DNA of 64,000 nucleotides, taken from NCBI GenBank assembly GCA_018223375.1, contig JAGTTS010000002.1:1-64000 (forward strand), in the 5' to 3' direction. The translations under genes and the position numbers were made by a program. Below, piece after piece: positions 8,518-14,779 of the stretch. How positions within the stretch are numbered: position 1 is the stretch's first letter; each line of letters starts with the position of its first letter. This DNA comes from Clostridiaceae bacterium Marseille-Q3526 (lineage in GTDB: Bacteria > Bacillota > Clostridia > Lachnospirales > Lachnospiraceae). A model generated the notes under the pieces. It ran no database searches. It was given only the letters and a program-made list of their open reading frames with translations, and was not told where the DNA came from.

Positions 8518-9936
8518 TTAATAGTTAGTCTGTCTGCATGATTGTTCAGCGTCGGCAGTTGTCTGCCTGTCTGCTTCATTTCTGGTACGTTTCATTTCTG
8601 CTGCACTTCGTTCGCAGTTTTCAGCCTTTTCCCCGTACATCCGGTACATGCTTTTCCAGTCAGAAATAATCTTAAAAACAGAACTTTCGCTGGAAGACTG
8701 GATATCCATAATGCGCCCGGTAAAGGATTTTACCCAGGACAGCATTTCGTTGACGTCGAAGAAAACGCCGCTGTACAGATATTCATTTTTTCGGATCCGC
8801 AGCACCTCGCCGCCTTTTCCTTCCCGGTAAAGCCGTTCTAAAATATGCTCCTCCCTCTCCTCGTCCACAAAGATCTTCACACAGATTTCTTCTGTCCGCA
8901 TCGCCTTTGAGCCAAAGGACACGCCGAAGCACAGGGCGCGGTTTTTATCCAGAAGAGTCCGGAAGAAGGCGGCTTCGTCCGGATCTTCTCTCAGCTTTCT
9001 CACCCGGGCAATGCAGTCCAGCCTCAGATTGAGAAAACGCCGTTCCTTTACTGCATAGATGCAGGCGTACCGGCGTCCTGTTTTGGTACTGGCGAAAATC
9101 TGCAGCGGAAAGCCCTGGATGAGGGTAATATTTCCGCTCCTCTGGCTGTGATTTTCTAACTCCAGGCAGACGCCCTTGCGGATGGCCTGGAGAATCGGAT
9201 ATAAAATGCCGTCTTCCAGGGTGTGAACCATGAAATAGTGCTTAAAGCAGAAGAGGGAGTTGTGCGTGTACTCCCGATCCAGGATGGTGCTTCCGATAAA
9301 GCCGAAGGGCGCTGTCTCCGAGAAGAAGGAGACTGCCGTGAGGAGCCGATCATAGAGCTCCTTATGCTCAGGCATCTCAAAGGAGGCGGGCAGGCTTAAC
9401 TGGTAATAGACGGATTTTTGATATTTTTCAGAGGACAGAAGCCCCAGCCCTTCATATTCTTTTAATTTCAGGCGGACGGTCTGCCCGTCGAAGAGGCAGC
9501 CGAAATCTTCTGAAATCCGATCCGCCAGCTCTCCAGCCGTCATTCCCGGGCAGGAGGAAGATCCGGAAACAGGGATCTCTGTCTGGCCGTTTTCCAGCTC
9601 TTTTGCATCTTCCCTGCGTGGAAGCAGGTAATGCAGAATAAAAAAGTGCAGCAGCAGCTCGTTGTCTGTAAAGCTCTTTGATTTCCACGCGCTGTAAAGG
9701 GGATTGGAGGAGATGGAACGGCTGTCTGCGCTGATGGAGATCTGCTTTCCCTTTGCCGTGTAGTCTGAGGAAATGCAGCCGGACAGCCAGCTTTCAATCC
9801 GCCGCCGCTCATTGTCATAGGTTCTGGCGCTTTTTTCCGTGAAGTCTCCCCGCACCTTAAAACCGTAAACGTAAAACTGCCGCATATAGTCGCGGATTCG
9901 GTCGAAATTTTTAATCAATTCCTGAAATTGTGCCAT
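8518..9936 (-). CDS. WYL-domain transcriptional regulator (first of a pair), divergent from rtcB
   Basis: 472 aa. The N-terminal 60 residues (MAQFQELIKNFDRIRDYMRQ, SARTYDNERRRIESWL) form a winged-helix-like DNA-binding part. Residues about 220-330 make up the WYL region, including ILYPILQAIRKGVCLELEN, FPLQIFASTKTGRRYACIYA and LNLRLDCIARVRK. A WCX-like tail follows. The gene starts 175 nt from rtcB in the opposite direction, a typical arrangement for a regulator controlling its neighbour and itself. The stop codon falls directly at the IS110 junction, so the last few codons may have been altered by the insertion. Confidence 0.82.
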   Translation of the reverse strand: MAQFQELIKNFDRIRDYMRQFYVYGFKVRGDFTEKSARTYDNERRRIESWLSGCISSDYTAKGKQISISADSRSISSNPLYSAWKSKSFTDNELLLHFFILHYLLPRREDAKELENGQTEIPVSGSSSCPGMTAGELADRISEDFGCLFDGQTVRLKLKEYEGLGLLSSEKYQKSVYYQLSLPASFEMPEHKELYDRLLTAVSFFSETAPFGFIGSTILDREYTHNSLFCFKHYFMVHTLEDGILYPILQAIRKGVCLELENHSQRSGNITLIQGFPLQIFASTKTGRRYACIYAVKERRFLNLRLDCIARVRKLREDPDEAAFFRTLLDKNRALCFGVSFGSKAMRTEEICVKIFVDEEREEHILERLYREGKGGEVLRIRKNEYLYSGVFFDVNEMLSWVKSFTGRIMDIQSSSESSVFKIISDWKSMYRMYGEKAENCERSAAEMKRTRNEADRQTTADAEQSCRQTNY

Positions 9937-9968
9937 GGCATTTTCTCCTTTCCCCCTTCTGCACTGAC

Positions 9969-9987
9969 GCTATAGCTAAATTATAGC
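9969..9987. promoter_or_regulatory. Inverted repeat overlapping the minus-strand -10 in the WYL/rtcB divergent promoter region
   Basis: GCTATA (9969-9974) and TATAGC (9982-9987) flank a 7-nt spacer, making a 19-bp dyad. On the minus strand the sequence TATAAT (9985-9980) lies inside it and is well placed as the -10 of the WYL gene. A dyad over a -10 in a divergent regulator/target intergenic space is a plausible autoregulatory operator. No strong -35 is visible. Confidence 0.45.
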
Positions 9988-10111
9988 AAGGCCGCAACTT
10001 TTTTTAAATGATCAATCAGGAAAAATTTACTAGAATAGGCATTGTAACAGGAAAGACCATAGAAGCTGCGCCAACAGAAAGAGGGGCGTTTGGAAAGGAA
10101 GTGGAACAGGT

Positions 10112-11344
10112 ATGTTTGTTGTATCAGATAAGGCGTGGAAAAGCCCGATCAAAATCTGGCTGGAAAAGAGAGAGGATATGGAGGAAAGCTGTTTTGAACA
10201 GGCCCGCCATCTGGCGGAACTTCCCTTCCTTCACAAATGGGTGTGTCTGATGCCGGACACCCATACAGGAAAGGGAATGCCCATCGGAGGCGTGATTGCG
10301 GCGAAGCAGGTACTGATTCCCAACGCAGTGGGAGTAGATATCGGCTGCGGCATGGCCTGGGTGGGGACGAATATAAAGACAGAGGAGATCCGGGAGATTG
10401 TCACAGGAAACGGCAGTCTGATTCAGGGAATGGTAGGGGATATTTTGAGAAATGTGCCGGTTGGCTTTGCCCATCACAAGACGGCTATGCCCTGTTTTAC
10501 CTTAGATCGGGCCTTTGAGGAGTTCGACAAGTACGAGGAGGACGGAGAACTGTTAGGCCAGCTGGACGCCGGATATTTCCAGGTGGGAACCTTGGGAGGA
10601 GGCAATCACTTTATTGAGCTTCAGGAGGACGAGGAAGGATATCTGAGCGTGATGATCCACTCCGGAAGCCGCCATATGGGAAAGGCAGTCTGCGATTATT
10701 TTCACCAGAAGGCCAGGGAGCTGAACAACAGGTGGTACAGCCAGGTTCCCGACGAATACCGGCTGGCTTTTCTGCCACTGGATACGAAGGAGGGAAAGCA
10801 GTACTTAAACTGGATGCAGCTTTCCATGGATTTCGCCATGGAAAACAGGGCGAAAATGATGCTGTCTGTAAAAGCAATTCTGGAAAAATGGATTGGCAAA
10901 TATACGGATTTGGATCTGAGCTTTACAGAGGAGATCAACTGCCACCACAATTACGCGGCTCTTGAGAACCACTATGGGGAGAACGTGTGGGTTCACCGTA
11001 AGGGCGCCGTCAGGGCCAGGGAAGGGGAGCTGGCGGTAATTCCGGGAGCCATGGGTTCCTACAGCTATGTGGTGAGAGGCAGGGGAAACGAAGAGTCCTT
11101 CTGCTCCTCCTCCCACGGAGCCGGGCGCAGGTATTCCAGAAAAGGGGCTATGAACGCATTTACCTGCGAGGAGGTAATGAACGATCTGAAGGAACGGCAG
11201 GTGGTTCTGGGAAAGAAAAATAAGTCCGACGTGGCGGAGGAAAGCCGTTTCGCCTATAAAGATATTGACGAGGTAATGAAAAATCAGTCCGATTTGGTGG
11301 AGCCGGTAAAGAAACTGCACACCATCGGCGTGGTAAAAGGATAA
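10112..11344 (+). CDS. rtcB: RtcB-family RNA 3'-phosphate ligase
   Basis: 410 aa. RtcB joins RNA 2',3'-cyclic phosphate or 3'-phosphate ends to 5'-OH ends using GTP and Mn2+. Visible motifs are LMPDTHTGKGMPIGGVI (about 45-62), the metal-binding VDIGCGMAW (74-82), GGGNHFIE (about 165), HSGSRHMGKA (about 185), NCHHNYAALEN (about 275) and SSHGAGRRYS (about 335) with the guanylylated histidine. All catalytic residues appear present. Start chosen at ATG 10112 with GAAAGGAAG upstream. Its partners are a tRNA-like RNA and a slipin gene downstream and WYL regulators upstream, pointing to inducible repair of cleaved RNA rather than housekeeping splicing. Confidence 0.92.
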   Translation: MFVVSDKAWKSPIKIWLEKREDMEESCFEQARHLAELPFLHKWVCLMPDTHTGKGMPIGGVIAAKQVLIPNAVGVDIGCGMAWVGTNIKTEEIREIVTGNGSLIQGMVGDILRNVPVGFAHHKTAMPCFTLDRAFEEFDKYEEDGELLGQLDAGYFQVGTLGGGNHFIELQEDEEGYLSVMIHSGSRHMGKAVCDYFHQKARELNNRWYSQVPDEYRLAFLPLDTKEGKQYLNWMQLSMDFAMENRAKMMLSVKAILEKWIGKYTDLDLSFTEEINCHHNYAALENHYGENVWVHRKGAVRAREGELAVIPGAMGSYSYVVRGRGNEESFCSSSHGAGRRYSRKGAMNAFTCEEVMNDLKERQVVLGKKNKSDVAEESRFAYKDIDEVMKNQSDLVEPVKKLHTIGVVKG

Positions 11345-11370
11345 CTGGTAGCAGCCAATTCCCCGAAAAT

Positions 11371-11630
11371 CCCCGAAAATCGGAAGATTTTCTGACAGGA
11401 GCAGGTTTGGAGTCCATACAGACGGACTCTGCCTGCCGGGTGCAGAAACGTGAGTGTTTCTGCATTCCAGGGAACAGAGAGCTGTTTTTTATATTTGACA
11501 ATTCGCAGGTTCAAATCCTGCCAGATTCCAGGAATCTGTAGCTAAGCTGGTATAGCAGTCATCAGAAAAACGCAGGATAAGCGGACAACCCAGGGAAAGA
11601 GGCTGTCAGAGAGCCTTTCCCCCGCTTTTT
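11371..11630 (+). ncRNA. Structured ncRNA with circularly permuted tRNA-like domain, between rtcB and slipin
   Basis: Helices run in order. GAAAATC/GATTTTC at 11375-11392. A two-part hairpin with GCAGG/CCTGC (11401-11436) enclosing GAGTCC/GGACTC. TGCAGAAAC/GTTTCTGCA (11441-11464). Then a tRNA module: T-arm GCAGG-TTCAAAT-CCTGC (11505-11521), acceptor strands CAGATTCC (11522-11529) and GGAATCTG (11531-11538) joined through CCAGG, TA, and D-arm GCTA-AGCTGGTA-TAGC (11541-11556). TGAC (11496-11499) pairs with GTCA (11558-11561) where an anticodon stem would be. The order T-acceptor-D is permuted relative to a tRNA. The RNA ends in a terminator. A tRNA-like RNA paired with SPFH/Band-7 and RtcB genes fits published RNA-repair surveys. 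Confidence 0.75.
11581..11630 (+). terminator. Rho-independent terminator of the tRNA-like ncRNA
   Basis: GGGAAAG(A)GGCT (11593-11604) pairs with AGCCTTTCCC (11612-11621) with one bulged A, flanked by GCGG (11581-11584) and CCGC (11622-11625), followed by TTTTT. It separates the ncRNA from the slipin gene. From 11631 to 11812 I see only a small GCCG-CAGA-CGGC hairpin and the slipin ribosome site AGAGGAGG. Confidence 0.8.
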
Positions 11631-11812
11631 ACAGCTGTGCCTTTCAGGATACCGAAACAGGAACAATTAAGGAGCGAAGCCGCAGACGGCAGGTCTTTAA
11701 ATGAGCTGTTTCTCAATGAAAGGCCCCTGTAAAGCAGCGGATGGAATGAAACGAAACTTATGAATGCGGCATATGTAAAAAAGAACAAAAAGCACAGAGG
11801 AGGCGTTTCCAT

Positions 11813-12925
11813 ATGAAAATAACAATCAGTGAGCAGTCCTGCGGTTTTTTAACAGAAAACGGAACGTTCCGCAGAATACTGTTTTCCGGAATTCACCGCA
11901 TCCCATTTTGGAAACACGCAGAGGTGAAACAGACGGTGATGAGAGGCAGAGTGGAAGAACAGGGAATTCCTATGGAACGCCTGATGGAGAATCCGGAATT
12001 TTCCAGGCGCGTGCTGAAGGCGCTGATTCCTGACGGAAGCATTGGCTACCGCTTTGTCAACGGCGTATTTGCGGAGGTGCTTCTGCCGGGAGAATACTAT
12101 TTCTGGAAGGTGTATGAAACTCAGGAGCTTCGCATAGAAGACGTGTCGTCTCCTGATATCGATCCGGATCTTCCCGTGTATCTGATAGAAAAAGCGCCGC
12201 CTTTTCTGTACAAAAAGATTACGGTAGAGGAGGGGGAGGCTGGGCTTTTATATTATAACGGAGTGTATGAGAGAACGCTGCCCTGCGGAATCTGGTATTT
12301 CTGGAATTATGGAACCAGAGTTTCCTGCACGCTGGCGGATTTAAAAATGCAGAGAGTGGAGATTTCCGGACAGGATATTCTCACCTCCGATAAGGTAGGA
12401 GTCAGACTGAACCTGGTGTGCTGCTATAAAATCACCGATCCGGTCGGTCTGACGCGGAAAACGTCAAACATCGCGGAGCAGATTTACAGCGCCGGCCAGC
12501 TGGCCGCCAGGGAATATGTGGGAAGGCTGAAGCTGGACGAGCTTCTGGACAGGAGAGAGGAACTGGCTTCCTGTCTGTCTGAGAAAATAAAACAGATAGA
12601 GAAGGAGTATCCGGTGGAGCTTGGAAACGTAGGAATTAAAGATATTATTCTTCCGGGAGAGATCCGGACGATCATGAATACCGTGCTGATTGCCGAGAAG
12701 CAGGCCCAGGCCAACGTCATCACCCGCAGAGAGGAGACAGCCTCCACTAGAAGCCTGCTGAATACGGCCAGGCTGATGGAGGACAATAAAATTTTGTACC
12801 GTTTAAAGGAGATGGAGTATCTGGAAAAAATCTGCGAGAAGGTGGGAAGCATTTCCCTGTCCGGCGGAAGCGGGCTTCTGGGCCAGCTGGCAGAATTAAC
12901 GAAGGGGCGAGAAATTTCATCGTAA
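11813..12925 (+). CDS. Slipin family protein (SPFH/Band-7 domain)
   Basis: 370 aa. The N-terminal 140 residues resemble the duplicated leader region of long bacterial slipins (GFLTENGTFRRILFSG, then a second copy-like stretch GLLYYNGVYERTLPCGIWYF at about 143-162). The SPFH core covers about 145-310, with DILTSDKVGVRLNLVCCYKI, AAREYVGRLKLDELLDRREE and VELGNVGIKDIILPGEIR. A coiled-coil tail (EKQAQANVITRREETAS) follows. Slipins oligomerise on membranes and act as scaffolds; no clear N-terminal membrane segment is seen. Its position after rtcB and the tRNA-like RNA suggests it scaffolds an RNA-repair particle. Role inferred from context. Confidence 0.85.
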   Translation: MKITISEQSCGFLTENGTFRRILFSGIHRIPFWKHAEVKQTVMRGRVEEQGIPMERLMENPEFSRRVLKALIPDGSIGYRFVNGVFAEVLLPGEYYFWKVYETQELRIEDVSSPDIDPDLPVYLIEKAPPFLYKKITVEEGEAGLLYYNGVYERTLPCGIWYFWNYGTRVSCTLADLKMQRVEISGQDILTSDKVGVRLNLVCCYKITDPVGLTRKTSNIAEQIYSAGQLAAREYVGRLKLDELLDRREELASCLSEKIKQIEKEYPVELGNVGIKDIILPGEIRTIMNTVLIAEKQAQANVITRREETASTRSLLNTARLMEDNKILYRLKEMEYLEKICEKVGSISLSGGSGLLGQLAELTKGREISS

Positions 12926-12935
12926 TTTTTGCGTC

Positions 12936-12998
12936 TATGCGCGAAGGAAACATTTTCTTGTTCCAATTAAAGTCACCGAAAATGTTTCCTCGCGCATA
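12936..12998. repeat. Intergenic hairpin repeat, copy A (conserved loop, covarying stem)
   Basis: A long stem (TATGCGCGAAGGAAACATTTTC with GAAAATGTTTCCT and CGCGCATA) encloses the 20-nt loop TTGTTCCAATTAAAGTCACC. A second copy at 33496-33551 has nearly the same loop but a stem changed at two positions with the pairing partner also changed. It lies 11 nt after the slipin stop. There is no T-run, so it is not a standard terminator. The stretch 12999-13300 beyond it holds no gene that I can support. Confidence 0.7.
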
Positions 12999-13304
12999 AT
13001 CAGCGTCAGTGTACAAGAGAACTGCCGGAATCTTTTATGTATGAAAAATATGGGAAAAATCGACAGGCAAAATGACGATGGCGAGGCTTTCGTAGGAGAT
13101 TCGTGCTAATTTCTGCCGCTGAGCGAAATGTCTGAGCCGAAAGGCGAGTTTTCGCGAAAGGCAGATAATGGATGCACGAATCGAGTAGAAAACGCAGTCT
13201 GTCATAGGACCTGTCGATTTTTCCCTTGAGCACAGCCGAGAAACTTAGAAGCTTTGAAAATTCCCTGTTTTTCCGCAAAAGCCACAGAAAATCAGCTTCC
13301 CCAC

Positions 13305-13333
13305 TTGACAAACAAAAAAACAGTGCGTAAAAT
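13305..13333 (+). promoter_or_regulatory. Promoter of the pheS T-box leader
   Basis: TTGACA (13305-13310), a 17-nt spacer and TAAAAT (13328-13333). Transcription would start near 13340, producing a leader of about 350 nt before pheS. Confidence 0.8.
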
Positions 13334-13344
13334 ATTAAACAGCA

Positions 13345-13617
13345 TAAGAAAAGGCAGTGAAGGTGTAAGTAGAAGCTTATTTTCCGTCCAGAGAGAGAAG
13401 ATCATCGTCTGAGAGTCTTCTTCGGTTCAGATAAGAGTTCGAAATTCCCGCCGGAGCCGCGCAGCTGAACAGGAAGCCTCAGAAGGGCTTTAAGTAGGCG
13501 GCGACGTTTCGTACACGTTACGTATAAGATAAGAGCCTGCAGCAGCAGGAATCAGGGTGGTACCGCGGTTTATATCCCGTCCCTTCGTGTGTGAAGGGGC
13601 GGGATTTTTGTTTTTTG
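13345..13617 (+). promoter_or_regulatory. T-box leader (tRNA-Phe-responsive) of pheST
   Basis: The diagnostic T-box sequence AGGGTGGTACCGCGG lies at 13554-13568 and is followed by a strong intrinsic terminator. The upstream region (13345-13540) contains the Stem I material. A TTC within GAGTTCGAA near 13437 is a candidate phenylalanine specifier codon, although I did not fold the stem. Uncharged tRNA pairs with the leader and stabilises the antiterminator, switching on pheS-pheT when phenylalanine charging is low. Confidence 0.92.
13576..13617 (+). terminator. T-box-controlled terminator
   Basis: CCCGTCCCTTC pairs with GAAGGGGCGGG (one G-U pair) across GTGTGT and is followed by TTTTTGTTTTTT. 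The 5' arm lies just after the T-box sequence, as needed for the competing antiterminator. Confidence 0.85.
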
Positions 13618-13686
13618 TATAAGAAATATCAGGAAGGCTCTTTGGCACACGACGCGCAGATACAATCGATAGAAGAAGGAGATATT

Positions 13687-14706
13687 ATGAGAGAGCAGTT
13701 AGAGAAAATCAAGGCTGAGGCCCTTGCGAAGATCGAAGCCTCCGACGCGCTGGAAAAGTTAAACGATATCCGCGTCGCATACCTTGGAAAAAAGGGCGAG
13801 CTGACCAGCGTTTTAAAGAGCATGAAGGACGTAGCTCCTGAGGAGCGCCCGAAGGTAGGCCAGATGGTAAATGATGCCAGAGCTTTAATCGAGGCCAAGT
13901 TAGAGGAGACCAAGAACAAACTGGCTCGTCTGGCCCGCGAGGAGCAGATGAAGAGAGAGGTGATTGACGTAACTCTTCCTGCTAAGAAGAACCATGTAGG
14001 CCACAGCCATCCAAATACCATCGCTTTAGAGGAAGTAGAGAGAATCTTCATCGGAATGGGCTACGAGGTAGTGGAAGGTCCTGAGGTGGAGTATGATAAG
14101 TACAACTTTGAGAAATTAAACATTCCGAAGGGACATCCGGCCAGAGACGAGCAGGATACTTTCTACATCAATGATTCTGTTGTCCTCAGAAGCCAGACTT
14201 CCCCGGTTCAGGTCCGCACCATGGAGACAAGAAAGCCTCCGATCCGCATTATTGCGCCGGGCCGCGTATTCCGCTCCGACGAGGTAGACGCAACCCACTC
14301 CCCGTCCTTCCATCAGATTGAGGGACTTGTCATTGACAAGAATATTACGTTTGCAGATCTGAAGGGAACCCTGGCCGAGTTCGCCAGAGAGCTGTTCGGA
14401 GAGGAGACAAAGGTAAAATTCCGTCCTCACCACTTCCCGTTCACAGAGCCGTCTGCTGAGGTAGATGTAAGCTGCTTCAAGTGTGGAGGAAAGGGCTGCC
14501 GCTTCTGCAAGGGATCCGGATGGATTGAGATTTTAGGCTGCGGTATGGTACATCCTCACGTACTGGAGATGTGCAACATCGATCCGGAGGAATACTCAGG
14601 TTTTGCATTCGGTGTGGGCCTTGAGAGAATTGCCCTCTTAAAGTATGAGATTGACGATATGAGACTGCTGTATGAAAACGACGTGCGCTTTTTAAAGCAG
14701 TTCTAA
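13687..14706 (+). CDS. pheS: Phenylalanyl-tRNA synthetase alpha subunit
   Basis: 339 aa from ATG 13687 with GAAGGAGA upstream; the in-frame upstream extension runs into the terminator and is not coding. The N-terminal coiled coil (about 1-90) is followed by the class II core: motif 2 with RTMETRKPPIRIIAPGRVFR (about 180-200), then DATHSPSFHQIEGLVID and the C-terminal motif 3 FAFGVGLERIALLKY. Charges tRNA-Phe with phenylalanine as an alpha2-beta2 enzyme with PheT, encoded 73 nt downstream in the same transcript. Confidence 0.97.
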   Translation: MREQLEKIKAEALAKIEASDALEKLNDIRVAYLGKKGELTSVLKSMKDVAPEERPKVGQMVNDARALIEAKLEETKNKLARLAREEQMKREVIDVTLPAKKNHVGHSHPNTIALEEVERIFIGMGYEVVEGPEVEYDKYNFEKLNIPKGHPARDEQDTFYINDSVVLRSQTSPVQVRTMETRKPPIRIIAPGRVFRSDEVDATHSPSFHQIEGLVIDKNITFADLKGTLAEFARELFGEETKVKFRPHHFPFTEPSAEVDVSCFKCGGKGCRFCKGSGWIEILGCGMVHPHVLEMCNIDPEEYSGFAFGVGLERIALLKYEIDDMRLLYENDVRFLKQF

Positions 14707-14779
14707 GAGTTTTCAAACCAGACAGGAATAACAGATAAAGGTTTCACAGAGAACCGATTAGATTGCAAGGAGAAATAAG

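Noticed and set aside
10008..10250. Small plus-strand reading frame overlapping the rtcB start
   Set aside because: It has no ribosome site, and most of it lies inside rtcB in another frame; the residues after 10112 are a shadow of the ligase gene.
11160..11514. Minus-strand reading frames over the rtcB 3' end and the ncRNA
   Set aside because: They read antisense to a conserved gene and a structured RNA, lack ribosome sites, and have low-complexity composition.
11505..11556. Ordinary tRNA gene
   Set aside because: T-arm and D-arm are in the reverse order and the acceptor strands are joined by a tight loop, so a standard tRNA cannot form.
13006..13311. Minus-strand frame of about 100 codons between slipin and pheS
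   Set aside because: It has no ribosome site or recognisable content and it runs antisense up to the -35 of the pheS promoter. I treat the stretch as non-coding.
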